A DNA stretch of 64,000 nucleotides. It comes from Vicia villosa (Eukaryota > Streptophyta > Magnoliopsida > Fabales > Fabaceae). Each line of letters opens with the position of its first letter. Position 1 is the first letter of the stretch. The notes under the pieces are model-generated. The model ran no database searches. It was not told the origin of the DNA and worked only from the letters and a program-made list of their open reading frames with translations. The position numbers were made by a program, and so were the translations under genes. This document shows, in pieces, positions 32,601-43,920 of this stretch. The stretch spans positions 18,360,930 through 18,424,929 of the forward strand of contig NC_081186.1 in NCBI RefSeq assembly GCF_029867415.1, read 5' to 3'.

Positions 32601-33476
32601 TTCATGTAGCCGGGACCCCGCCTTTCCTATAGCTCGCGTCGCTCGACGTTGATGCTCGGTGTACGCACGCACCGTTTTCCTTTACGATCCGTGACGGCTT
32701 GGTTGCTGAGAGGGGTTCGCCCTCTTGTCTATGGCCCGATCATTTTCACGAGGTCTAATGCTTGGTTGACTTGGGTTGAGCTGCTCCCCTTGGCTATGGC
32801 GGGACCGTCTTTCTACCATTCGGCCAGTGCCGTTGGTTTGTTTGCTTTACGAGCGGATGCTCGTTTGTGTGCTATTTGTTTGCTTCCCCTTTCCCTCGTA
32901 GGTTGATAGGCTAGTTTAGACTTGTACCCTTTGTATGATAACATTAGGTAGCAAGCTTTCCCCCTTAGTTTAGGTCTTCCTCATGCATTCTTTAAAACAC
33001 AAACCACACTCTTTGATTTTCTTTTCTTAAGAGCTTGTTATTTCCGCTCCATTCCCAAGCATAAGTCTCCAAAGGTCGAGCAGCGGAGTGTGAATGTAAC
33101 TTGTTCACCTAAAAAACAGAAAACAAACAGAAATTAGTTAGCCGAGCTACGGTAGCTCTGATTTTGCAAAACAGATACGTAGGCAGCGGGGTAGGGCCCG
33201 TGCGAGCATAATCCTTTCTTTTCCCTACATTCTGCATTCATTTTAGTCCAGATTAGCGTAGATTTGTTACACACCCATAGTTTCAGACACAGGCGTGGAT
33301 ACCATCGAATACGATGGGCGCGAGGGGTGTTAATACCTTCCCCTCGCGTAACCGACTCCCTTACCCTTTTTCTCTGGTCGTGAGACCGTTGTTTTGTTTT
33401 GTGGTTTGCTGGCATTCCCTTCCTTTTCAGGATAAATATGTTAGTGGCGACTCTGTTAATTTTCGCGGTAGCGACA
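29689..33476 (+). repeat. Element C 3' LTR
   Basis: 3788 bp, no indel against 18229-22016. The TATA box is at 30598-30605 and the palindrome cluster at 31520-31676. It ends GCGACA, followed by the GTAGC target duplication. Confidence 0.95.
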
Positions 33477-33481
33477 GTAGC

Positions 33482-35389
33482 CTTTGTCTTTGAAAAAGTT
33501 TTTGAGAAGATTTCTTTTATTGAGCAAGGCAGGTTAAGAGAACTACCCTAATAAACTGGTCTTTTCCGTAATTTTTACAGTTCCCAGGACCATCCGTACT
33601 ATATAGAAGTAGGAAATCCTTGTTATATTGGACGTGCGGGTCATCGAAGGGTCATCGAAGGGTCATCGTATGGTCGTTGAAGGCAACAAGTAGAGGAACC
33701 TTAGCATTTTAGCGGGACTATCATCATTTTCCGAAGGGACTCCGAGGGACAAGATCTTTTACCGTAGGCAACAATCGAGGGTCATCGAGGGACTAAGATC
33801 TTTTCTATGATGATATTTTCAAGGGTCATCGCTTGCTAAGATACCTCTACATTCGAGAGATACGACCATATAATCGTAAGGCAACCGAGAGGGGCGTACC
33901 CTAGAGGTGAGTGTGTGCAGCAATCACGTGTGTTATGTTCAGTTATTTTATTTATCTTTTAATTAAAGGTGATCTAACGATTAGTTTTATCTTGTCATAC
34001 AATCCTAAGGCATACATTTAAACAGTTAAATATGTACAGAAAATAAAGAGCGGAAAATAAAGTTTCTACGCTATTACAAGGCTTCGGGGAGGGGACTACA
34101 ATTTTAAACCAATGGGGGATGAAACTTATTACAAACCCAAATGAAAATTAAAACAGAAAATAGGATGATTAATATATACAAAATAAGATAGAACTTGCAA
34201 ACGTCCACAAAATAGTATGTGCTCAAGATAGTACCTCGCAACCAAAATAAAATATTAGTAACACAAATATATAGGAGGAAAAAAATAGTAGAAATATAAA
34301 CACATGTTAATTGAAAAAAAAGAAACTAAAGTTGATGCATGAAACAAATACTTTTGATATAAGAATATAATATGTCTAAATTCTAATACGTATTTTTTAT
34401 ATTTTTGTTATTATATAAAAACTAATACATTTTTTTTGGTATTTTTGGTATTCAAGATGTTACTTTATAAAGATTAAGTTATTTATTAACAAACAGATCA
34501 TAACCAAGTAAATATAATATACATTTTAGTTTAATGATTTTTATGTGATTTTTTTTATTGAAAAAAAAAAAGATTAAAGATAATTAAAAAATAAAAATAA
34601 TTAAAACTATGTGATTAAAAATAAAAATAATTAAAAGAAACTAAAATAAATAATAATAACATGAAATAAACTAAAGATGAGAAATTACCTAGTGGAGAAA
34701 GTCCACTGCCTCTTGAAGCCCCTCCTCAATGAACTCCAATCTTCAGAAATCCTCTTCTGAACTCTTGAAGCTTCAGATTTGTAGAAAAATCTCAACTCAA
34801 AGGAGAGAGACTTTTATACCACAAGAAAAAAATTCTAAAAAAAAAGTCTCAACTCAAAGGAGAGAAACTTTTATACAAAAAGAGAAAATTTCTTAAAAAA
34901 AAGTCTCTACTCAAGAAAATGGGAAACTTTTTAAGAAGAGATAATTCTCTCATTGTGTCTGTTGAATCATGAGAGAAAGAGAGTTTATATAGGAAAAAGT
35001 ATAAGGCCATCTTTTAAATTTTTCAATGTGGGACTAAAGTTAGAAAAAACAAAAACGATTAAAAACAAACCAATATATACAAAATGCACCAAGTGAGGTT
35101 CGAACTCGAGACCTTTTGTTTGCAAGCCTTACTTCCTAACCAATTGAGCTATGTTATTTATTCGAAATAAAAAGCCAATTGAAGTATATGAAGCATCGGT
35201 AAGCATTTTTGCTATTTATTAAAATATAATAATTTAAGAGTAAACTATTATATTTTAAAATAGACTTTAAATCGAATATTTATAAAATTCAGGATATTAG
35301 TGTAAATGAAACCTAGATTTTATAAAAACCCAATTTTTTGAAATAGTTTTGAATTTTTGAAAAGTGTGGGCAAATTTTGGGGTATGACA
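33482..35389 (-). repeat. Element A 5' LTR, sense-proximal piece
   Basis: Continues 17952-18228 after element C. Matches 11388-13284 with an extra GAAGGGTCATC unit near 33650. The minus-strand TATA box is at 34984-34991 and the tRNA-like module at 35085-35154. Flanked on the right by the A target duplication ACGTC (35390-35394). Confidence 0.93.
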
Positions 35390-36833
35390 ACGTCTTTTGA
35401 CTTTCTTCAACAAGGTTGAATTGCATCATATACCTCAAGATCAGAATCGAATGGCAGACGCCTTGGCTACTCTATCTTCCATGTTCAAAGTCAATCACTA
35501 GAACGATATGCCTACAGTCAGAATTACGCGCCTTGAAAGGCCCGCTTATGTGTTTGCAACCGAAGCAGTCATCGATGATAAACCGTGGTTCCACGACATC
35601 AAACGCTTCCTTCAAACTCAAGAGTACCCACTTGGGGCATCAAACAAAGATAAGAAAACTCTAAGGAGACTTTCTGGCAGTTTCTTCCTGAACGGAGATG
35701 TGCTATACAAAAGAAACTTCGACATGGTTTTGCTCAGATGCGTGGATAGACACGAAGCAGACATGTTAATGCATGAAGTACATGAAGGGTCCTTTGGAAC
35801 TCATTCAAATGGGCATGCAATGTCCAAAAAGATCTTAAGAGCAGGATACTATTGGTTGACAATGGAATCTGACTGTTATAAACACGTGAAGAGATGTCAC
35901 AAGTGCCAGATCTATGCAGATAAGATCCATGTGCCACCGACTCTACTCAACGTTCTCTCATTTCCATGGCCTTTTTCCATGTGGGGTATCGACATGATTG
36001 GAATGATCGAACCGAAAGCTTCAAATGGTCTTCGTTTCATCTTGGTAGCTATTGATTACTTCACCAAATGGGTCGAAGCAGCATCTTACGCCAATGTTAC
36101 AAGACAAGTGGTTGTAAGGTTTATCAAGAATAACATCATTTGCCGATATGGTATTCCCAGCAAGATCATTACTGACAATGGTTCAAACTTGAATAACAAA
36201 ATGATGAAAGAACTGTGTGAGGAATTCAAGATTGAGCATCATAACTCTTCTCCTTACAGACCAAAAATGAACGGTGCTGTTGAAGCTGCCAACGAGAACA
36301 TTAAGAAGATCGTCCAGAAAATGGTCGTCACTTACAAAGACTGGCATGAAATGCTGCCATTTGCTTTACATGGGTACCATACTTCAGTGCGTACTTCAAC
36401 AGGGGCAACTCCCTTTTCTCTAGTATACGGCATGGAAGCTGTGCTCCCCGTAGAAGTTGAAATCCCATCAATGAGAGTCCTCATGGAAACTAAGTTATCA
36501 GAGGCTGAATGGTGTCAAAGCAGATACGATCAGTTGAACTTAATCGAAGAAAAACGTATGACTGCTCTATGCCATGGACAATTATACCAAGCAAGGATGA
36601 AACAAGCTTTCAACAAAAAGGTTCGACCTCGTGAATTTCAAGAAGGTGACCTCGTGCTTAAAAAGATCTTGTCTTTTCAACCAGATTCTAGGGGCAAATG
36701 GTCTCCTAATTACGAAGGCCCGTATGTTGTCAAAAGAACATTTTCCGGCGGCGCCATGACTCTTGCAACCATGGATGGTGATGAACTCCCACATCCTGTG
36801 AATGCTGATGCAGTCAAGAAATACTTTGTCTAA
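35390..36833 (+). CDS. pol: Ogre-1 RNase H end and integrase (third part of pol), with one in-frame TAG
   Basis: Continues the polyprotein after element A. The RNase H end has its last Asp in MADALA, then TAG at 35499-35501 where related proteins are expected to have Trp (TGG to TAG), then an open frame from 35508 to TAA 36831-36833. The integrase zinc-binding domain is H-x3-H...C-x2-C (HEVHEG...CHKC). The catalytic D,D,E are in WGIDMIG, ITDNGSN and NGAVEAANE. The C-terminal part has GDLVLKK and GPYVV. It would insert cDNA into chromosomes. The integrase itself looks complete; the TAG and element A are the only visible breaks in the polyprotein. Confidence 0.92.
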
Positions 36834-36855
36834 AAAATACAAAAGAACAGCTCGG

Positions 36856-37016
36856 TAAGTTGAAAACCCGCAAAGGGCGACTTAGGCAAAAATGAGCGTC
36901 TCGGTGGACTGAAAACCCGAAAGGGCGGTCCAGGCAAAAATTAGAGACAATAAACAGAAAAAAATTCATCCTGGTAGATTGAAAACCTGAAAGGGCAATC
37001 TAGGCAAAAATTAGGG
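36856..37016 (+). other. Three covarying stem-loops directly after Ogre-1 integrase
   Basis: Starting 23 bp after the stop codon there are three repeats, each with a paired stem around a GAAAACCCGAAAGGGCG-type loop and a GGCAAAAATTAGGG-type tail (AGGCAAAAATGAG in unit 1). Stems are TAAGT/ACTTA (36856-36860, 36880-36884), TGGAC/GTCCA (36905-36909, 36928-36932) and TAGATT/AATCTA (36975-36980, 36997-37002). The CCC...GGG in the loop could add an inner stem. Stem sequences differ completely while pairing is kept. Confidence 0.88.
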
Positions 37017-38320
37017 ATTTATGACAAAGTAACTGCATCAGTCTATACTTCGTCACCTGAGGAGTCTTTTTCATCAAAGAATCTACAATCAAATCATCGC
37101 CAATCTGAGGCAACAGGCACAGTTGGAACTCAAAGTTGTTAGGGGGAATAGTGGTTATTGCTTTCAATGTAGCCTTTTCCGCATAATTACCATTTCCAAC
37201 TTTTGTAAATACTCCATGGAATCACGCCTTTAGCTGATTACCATCCTATTAAATAAATTTGAACCTTGTGCCCATTTGTTTGCAATCTCTAATTTCTTTT
37301 AGCTTGCAAAATGACGCTTTAATTGTGTTATTCACTTTTGAAAAAAAAAAAGAAAAAATAAGTTTTAAATGAATTTACTTCACTTTTCTTTTTCAAAATA
37401 AAAGCGAAACTTTCCTTTGAGTTGTGAACAACGGAAGGAACATCAGCAGTCGTCTCCATAGGATGAACAAAAGGATTCTCCCTGAAAAATTGTTGAGACA
37501 ACGGTATTCTTGTCCCAGAAAAGAATTCTTGAAGCAATTATCCCTCGAGGTAAAGAAGCTCTTCTATCCCCAGTGAAGAAGCTCTTCTATCCCCAGTGAA
37601 GAAGGTCTTCTATCCCCAGTAACGAAGATTTTCTATCTCCAGTGAAAAGGTTCTTCCATCTCAATAAGGAAAAATGCTTATCTTCCCCAGAGAAGTTTAA
37701 AGCACGCAATACCATTCATCACCTGTGTTATCTACACCGTGTTGAAGAACATTTGCCAAGTATCTGGTTGTATTGCGACGTCGGTCCTTCTCCAGTATAT
37801 ACTTCATTGTCTGTCAGTATTGTCAGTATGCATGCTACATTCATGACATTCATCATTCATACATATTTGCATCATTTATGCATTCTTGCATTTTTCAGGA
37901 TGTATCTGTCCTCAAAAAAAAAAAAAGCAAAAAAGAAAAAAAGAAAAAAAAGAAACAGGTATGGGCGTGTCATCTCTCCAGTAGGTTGTCACCCATAAGC
38001 AGAAAGAACATCTTCTTTCTCCAGTTCCCCACTGAGATCATTCCTCGTGGAAGAAGGTTGCTTTAGTTTCTCCTCTCAAAACAAAGGAGAAAATCCCCAG
38101 TTGAGTTCATTCCTCATGGGTACAAAGTCTTGTTTGACTGTTTCTTTCCAATTCATTCATGGATAGAACCTTGTCTTTACCAGAGATTCAAGTTCCGATT
38201 CCTCAAATAGAGTCGTGAAAAAAAGACAATAAGCAATAGTCTCATCATCCGAGCAGCTTGTGTCTCTTTCAAAAGCTTTTTACTCTCAAGGAAATCAATC
38301 ATGAAGACCATTTGACAATC
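37017..38320 (+). other. Ogre-1 3' UTR, proximal part
   Basis: No gene. It contains A- and T-rich runs (37338-37400, 37910-37955) and a repeat around TCTATCCCCAGTGAAGAAG in four to five copies at 37550-37650, several units of which read as short inverted repeats (GAAGA AGC TCTTC). Short open frames here are chance. Confidence 0.75.
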
Positions 38321-38640
38321 AGGGCCTTATTACTGTTCACAAGGCTGAATAACCAGTAATTCCCCTAGCAAAGTCTCCTGAATCATTTTATCACTCGGCT
38401 GATAATTGATCATGTCTTCAAAACCACTATCACGAGGCTGGTAGTCGGTAACTTTTTGTTCTGGTTATATTATTAAACATGTCTATCACCATGCTGATAG
38501 TCGGTAATATTAACCGAACCTTTGAAACTCTTTTACCTTGTCAAGTCTATCACCATGCTGATAGTCGGTAACACAGTTTCATAGCTTTCACCTTCGCATT
38601 ATTAAACAAGTCTATCCCTGTGCTGATAGTCGATAATGTC
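38321..38640 (+). repeat. Ogre-1 3' UTR hairpin array
   Basis: Six stem-loops with a C(A/C)C...GCTG-type loop. Stems are ATTACTG/CAGTAAT (38329-38335, 38354-38360), TTATCA/TGATAA (38388-38393, 38400-38405), CTATCA/TGGTAG (38427-38432, 38439-38444), CTATCA/TGATAG twice (38483-38500, 38547-38564) and CTATC/GATAG (about 38612-38628). Most are followed by TCGGTAA. The first loop contains CACAAGGCTG, as in the LTR array at 1925-2160. Confidence 0.85.
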
Positions 38641-38922
38641 GATAGGTAAGCTTTTCTTACAAAGCTATCATTCCCCGGTGAAGCATACACTTGCTTTCCC
38701 GAAAAGCAAAAATGGATTCTCTTCCTAAAAAGGATTGAGACATCCTTCCCGATCTCTTGTCCCCAGCGGAGTCAGTTCTTGATATCCCTCGGTAAAGATA
38801 TCCTTGCATCATTCGCAATTTTGGTATCTTAGGTCCAAAATTTGCGTCTTCTGATATTTAAGTCTCTTCCACCCTATCAAAACGAAGATTTTCAATCTTC
38901 ATGTCTCAGGTTGAAGAAACTT
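38641..38922 (+). other. Ogre-1 3' UTR, distal part
   Basis: Non-coding. It includes ATTTTGGTATCTTAGGTCCAAAA (38819-38841), the near reverse complement of the LTR start region that follows (TTTGACCTAAGATACC, 38953-38968), so this end and the LTR start can pair. Confidence 0.6.
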
Positions 38923-38933
38923 AAATAGGGGCA
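38923..38933 (+). other. Ogre-1 polypurine tract
   Basis: AAATAGGGGCA, two bases before the LTR. Same core and spacing as A and C. Confidence 0.85.
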
Positions 38934-40516
38934 TCTTTCATACCCCAATTTTTGACCTAAGATACCATCTCATATCATTTGCATATGCATCATTTGCATC
39001 TCTAACAAATTGCATAGCTTGTGTTTGCTACTTGTGACTCAGCAGGGTTTAATCAAGAAATCACTCATTAGTACAAGTAACAATCAATTAGGGTTTTGTT
39101 CTCCCTTCATCTCAAAAGAATTATCTTCATCAACAATCAACATTTGGTCCTCAGAGATTCATTTCAACAATCTCAAAGGCTCTGAACTAATCAAATTAGG
39201 GTTTTGACTGAAGATAGCATACTCCTGACTTTTGCTCAGAATTTGATCTAATGACTTGGGACATGACCTCAAGACCCCAAGTGCATCATTTTGACCTAAT
39301 CCATTGACTCAGAACATCTCCCACACAAGGATTGATCAACAGTAAAAATTCAAATCATCAGATAAGGGTTTTGAACTATTAGGGACTGAAATCAGGGATC
39401 ACATTTGGGAAACCCTAAAAATCCCCAGGAAGTCAATCAAAAGTTTCAATCATCCTCAAATAATCCCTATGACAAAATCCAATGGAAATTACATCTCAAT
39501 TCAAGACCTACAGTCATCAATTTCATCTGGTCGACAATTAGGGTTTTTGACCTAATTCACTGAACAACTGACTTTTTAATCAGGAAATGATGCTACAACT
39601 CAAAACATGGCTCAATAATCTCTAATGCTTCAATGTGATCCATTCATACCATTCATTTGGTGAGGATAGCCTGTTTCATTTGAAATCTCCAGAAACGCGA
39701 TTCGTCTGAAAAAGTCAACTATACAAGAACACCTTTGACTTTTGGGAATTTTGGTCAACCATGACTTTTGAAGTTTTGAATCATCAATATATGATATATG
39801 AAGTCATTTGATCAAGAAAAATCAAGAAAATCAATCAAGAGTCAAAAAGTCAAAGTTTGACTTTTCATACTTAGAAAAATTTCTAAGTGTTTTTCATGGT
39901 TTTTTCCAAAATTTGGAAGGGAATTTCTCAAAATTTCACCTACAAACTGAAAAAAACTTCCAACATGAAAGTTGTAGATTTTGATCCAATAAACAACTTT
40001 GACACATATAAATTTTTTCCATAAGATCAACCATTTAAGAGATATGGAGCTTCAAAGTTGGCATCTTTGGAAAATTTCACTTGAAACTTCATTTTTCTCA
40101 AAGTTCATGGATCTTTTTCACCCATTTCCTTAAAGGTCTTGAAGAAACTTCCAACTAGGGTTTTGAAGTATGTAACATGAGCTTTCCAAAATGTCCAAGA
40201 GCATGAAAAAATATGGAGTGTAGCTATGGCTTTGAATTTTGCCATTAGTGACCATTTCACTTGAAATTTCAAGTCATTTTGCCAAAGTTATGAACTATCT
40301 TACCAAATAATGCAAGTGATGACACACCAATGCAATAATTAGAAGATATTTTCTGGTTTGGGATCAGATAGGAAAGAGATAAGAAGCTTAGAGAAATAAC
40401 CATGGTTAAGTCACTTTAACCATTTTGCATTAAATGGTAAGATTCCTTTCTATCCTTTAAGTGCCAAATCACCAAAGAAGAAGCAAGTTGCAAAGCTCTG
40501 AGTTCAGAATGTTTGG

Positions 40517-40530
40517 CCTATAAATATAGG
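40517..40530 (+). promoter_or_regulatory. Ogre-1 LTR TATA box
   Basis: CCTATAAATATAGG, a TATA box inside a near-perfect palindrome, followed by CA-rich then CT-rich sequence (GTTTTCTCTTTCTTTC) typical of a plant start region. Transcription would begin ~30 bp downstream. Confidence 0.65.
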
Positions 40531-41475
40531 TCCTTACCTCATTCAAAATCACACCAAAACCTCACAAAAGATAGGTTTTCTCTTTCTTTCTTGAATTGCA
40601 AGTTTTAAGTTTCAAAGTGAGGAAGAAATCCCAACCTCCAAACCCTTGAAGTTCTGGCCAAAGTAATGATTCTAACATCTCATAAACATCATATATGATG
40701 TGTTTGAACCATTCACATATCTCAAATCATCCCAAAACTCAGAATCATCATCTCACCTCCAAATATGCATAACACTAGCCTTATCATGCCAAAATCCATA
40801 CCAAGCAAATTCTGTCCAAACTAACCTTCTAAACATCATCCATATACTTCATATGAACTGTTCCAACCATCATCCATGATCTGAAACACCAAAATCATCA
40901 AGCTAGATCCTCACTTAAGCCATACTGCAGATCGGGTACCATAGATTGATCAAGAGGTTTCCAGTTCATTCCAGGCATTCAAACACCTTCCATAAGGTCC
41001 ATTGATGCTGTCCAGATCAAGAAACAACAACTGTAACTCCTCATTTGCAGAATTCGATTCTCACTTTTGCCGTTTTTGAAGGTAAGCTACTTGAACTTCA
41101 AACTCTATGAATCATGCATCATGAATGAAATATGAACATACCATCTCATTTCTGCACACATGAGGATCATTAACCCTCAATCAATTGCTATTTATCTTGC
41201 ACATACACGATTTCAGATTGAATCATAGAATTAGGGTTCTTCATGTTCATCAGAAAATTAATGATCTTAGAGTGAAAATAAATGAAATCAAAGGCCACTA
41301 TCACGATCCTTGTGAAAAACCGAGCGGAATAGACCCTTTACTTGATCAAAACAACACAGATTTGATGATTTTCAAAAATCAGTTAGGGTTGTGTTCTTGG
41401 CGCGTTTTTTGGTTTGAAGAATTCAAATAACTGTTTTAAAATATAATGTATTGAACGCGTATCACAAACAAGCTG

Positions 41476-41547
41476 CACGCGCAGCTCAGTTGGTCCATGT
41501 TTTGGTTGGTAAGAGAGAGGGCGTGGGTTCAACACCCCTAGGGACCA
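41476..41547 (+). other. tRNA-like module, 3' LTR copy
   Basis: Same as 393-464, with no difference seen in this stretch: A-box-like GCAGCTCAGTTGGT and B-box-like GGGTTCAACACCC. Confidence 0.6.
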
Positions 41548-43920
41548 AAAACATTTTTTTAACAACTATTTTTCTTTCATTTTCTTTTACAACTTCATTT
41601 AATTATTTAACACATCAAATTAATTCATTTTTCATTCATTTTTTACACACTTCTTGTTTAACACATATATTTTAAGAATATAAAAAAAAAATCATCAAAA
41701 AAATATTTATTTGATACATTTTTAAATAGGTTTAAAATGACTTATTTTTAAGTATTTTTAATACTTTTAAATATTATTTTTCATTTGATTTTCAAACTTA
41801 ATCACTTGTAAATATTTTTTGAGCAAACCCTGATCATTTAAGTGTTAATTGAAGATAATCTTTTTGTTTATCTTGATTAATTTGACTCCTTTCAAAATTC
41901 AAACCGATTTAAAACAAGCGATCGCGATTCTTTTCAAAGACAATAAACCATTTCTTTTTGAAACTATTGATTAAATCTTTTTAATTGATCAATTGATTTT
42001 TGAAACGATGTGGGGCCTCTCGAATATTAGAGAGTATAAGACCCACTCCTTTTTTCCTTTTTTACAGTTTTTCTTTATACAGAAAACTCTTTCAAAAAAA
42101 CAAAAACTTTCAAACAGTTTTTCAAACGACGCGTTTGTAAATAAAACAATCAACCATGTTTTTGTAAATATACCATGGGCCTCCATGTAGGTATAAGTCC
42201 CAAGCCCCTTTTGTACATACCCATTCCTGTACATGAAATTAGGTATTTCATTGTACACACACTTTTGTACATATCTCGATCAATTAGAAACTCCAAAAAA
42301 TACAAAATAAACAAAAATGAAGGTTTCTTTAAATCTTCCCAAAAATATCATGGGCCTCCATGTAGGTATAAGTCCCAAGCCCCTTGTAAATACCTGTTTA
42401 CATAGCTGTGAATAAACTCAAGTGGACTTCTCCCCGAGTGTGAGTCCCGAGCCCTGTGTATACAAATGGATCATGCTTACAGGTATATTTCCTTCATAAA
42501 CTCCATTATATACACACACTCTGTCATATATATATATATAATTGTTCATACCTGTTCATGTTTGTTCATACTTGTTCATGTTTGTTCATATGTGTGATAT
42601 GTGTGCTTGTTCAACTTAGTACAACACTAGGTTCCCCATAGCCTCCTATTGGGCTTCGTGCAAAGAATCTCCCTAGTTTAGGTTAGGACATAGAGTATGG
42701 TTTCCCGGTGAAATCGCTCTAAGAGCTCAAACCAACTATACCACGCCTCCCCTTGGGCTTTGTACAAACGAGTGTCCCTCCCATAGCCTCCTCTTGGGCT
42801 TACAATGCAAGGACCCTCGATAGTCCCTCCCATAGCCTCCTCTTGGGCTTACAATGCAAGGACCCTCGGATAGCCTCCTCTTGGACTTCGTACAAGGACC
42901 CACGGGCTTCTTATAAGCATCCCCAATATCCAAATCAAATACCCTAGGAGATTAGACATTTTTCATCTCTATGATAGGAGCATCTCATCTATATCATCAC
43001 AAACAATCAATCAATCAAACTTTTTGCCACAAGGCTGGCTAATCAATCAAACTTTTTCTTGCCACAAGGCTGGCTAATCAATCAAACCGTTTTGCCACCG
43101 TACTGGCTGATTAATCAAAGTTTTTGTCACAAGGCTGACTTCATTGAAACTTTTGCCACAAGGCTGGCTGATTAATCAAAGTTTTTGTCACAAGGCTGAC
43201 TTCATTGAAACTTTTGCCACAAGGCTGGTTAAACAACCAAAACATCTTTATCATTCTAAGCACCCTAAGTGGCATGGCCCCGGGCTTATAATGAAAAGAT
43301 TTTCAAACGAAAAACAAACAGATGTATGTGATGATATAGATTAGATACATCGAACATTTAGATGACATTTGTCTCTTATCCTTTGCTTCCACTAGCATAA
43401 GTGGGAACTACGATTGCTCTGACTTTCTCAACATCCCTTTGAGAATACGTAGGCACAAGGTCGTATCCTTGGCGAGCAAAACTTCTCCCTCAAACCACTC
43501 AAACCTTAGCACCCGTAGACCCCGAGCTACAGATGCTCTGATTCCCTCTAGGGGATATGTATGCAGAGGATCGCGATGATCTTTGCGAGCATAATCAAAC
43601 AAACACCTTAGGTCCCACCTATTTCACAAGAACCTCTCAATAACATGGAATGAAAAACAAAGCAAAGAAACCTATAGAGTACTATAGATACGTTGGGTGC
43701 TAATACCTTCCCTTCGTATAACCAACCCTCTTACCAAAGATCTCTCCCCCACTTTTAGGTTATTGCAGCTTTTTTCTTTTTCCTCCTTTGGAAATAATAA
43801 AAAGTTTGGTCGGAACAAAAGAAAAATCATTTTTTGAGCACTCGAGCCCAAAGAAGGCATCAGGTGTCTCATCCACAAAAAAGAGGAACAAAACGATTTT
43901 TTGCCCGCGACAGTAGTACA

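Larger units (their letters stand above)
18229..33476 (+). mobile_element. Element C: gag-only, pol-less Tat/Ogre-like retrotransposon
   Basis: 15,248 bp, from TGTTGCACC to GTAGCGACA, flanked by GTAGC (18224-18228 and 33477-33481). The LTRs are both exactly 3788 bp and differ at about 24 sites by eye (~0.6%). Interior: PBS, leader, intact gag, then ~5.2 kb of non-coding repeats, PPT. No protease, RT, RNase H or integrase motif is found on either strand. This is the architecture described as TR-GAG: a non-autonomous element making its own Gag while borrowing enzymes. Confidence 0.95.
11111..35389 (-). mobile_element. Element A: non-autonomous Tat/Ogre-like LTR retrotransposon, host of element C
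   Basis: Sense strand is minus: the sense start TGTCATACCCC is at 35389 and the sense end GTTACA at 11111. After removing C the element is ~9.0 kb, with a 5' LTR in two pieces (35389-33482 and 18228-17952; ~2185 bp), PBS, 4.67-kb interior, PPT and 3' LTR (13284-11111; 2174 bp). The LTRs differ by about ten substitutions plus small indels, so it is young. The interior has no intact gene, only a fragment of the gag C-terminus. Comparable gene-poor elements are called LARDs. The interior is related to the 3' half of element C. Confidence 0.93.
1..43912 (+). mobile_element. Ogre-1: Ty3/gypsy Tat-clade Ogre retrotransposon, 5' end outside window
   Basis: Composite extent including nested elements A and C. 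Seen: the first base of the window matches base 41083, so 1-2824 is the right part of a 5' LTR whose full 3' copy is 38936-43912 (4977 bp). Order inside is PBS, ORF1, gag-pro, intron, RT-RNase H, integrase, 3' UTR, PPT. Known of the Ogre lineage: ~5 kb LTRs, an extra ORF before gag, an intron between protease and RT, and a second RNase H. The two LTR copies differ by roughly 20-25 substitutions over 2.8 kb (by eye), so insertion is recent. It landed in the RNase H part of Sirevirus E1; the left target duplication is not visible, the right flank starts GTAGT. Confidence 0.95.
38936..43912 (+). repeat. Ogre-1 3' LTR (4977 bp)
   Basis: Starts TTTCATACCCC where A-type LTRs start TGTCATACCCC, so the terminal TG appears mutated to TT. 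It ends CCCGCGACA. U3 is 38936 to about 40545, with a TATA box in CCTATAAATATAGG at 40517-40530. R/U5 carries the tRNA-like module (41476-41547), the TAGCCTCC repeat (about 42630-42900) and the hairpin array (43010-43240). From 41083 on it matches the start of the window. Confidence 0.94.
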
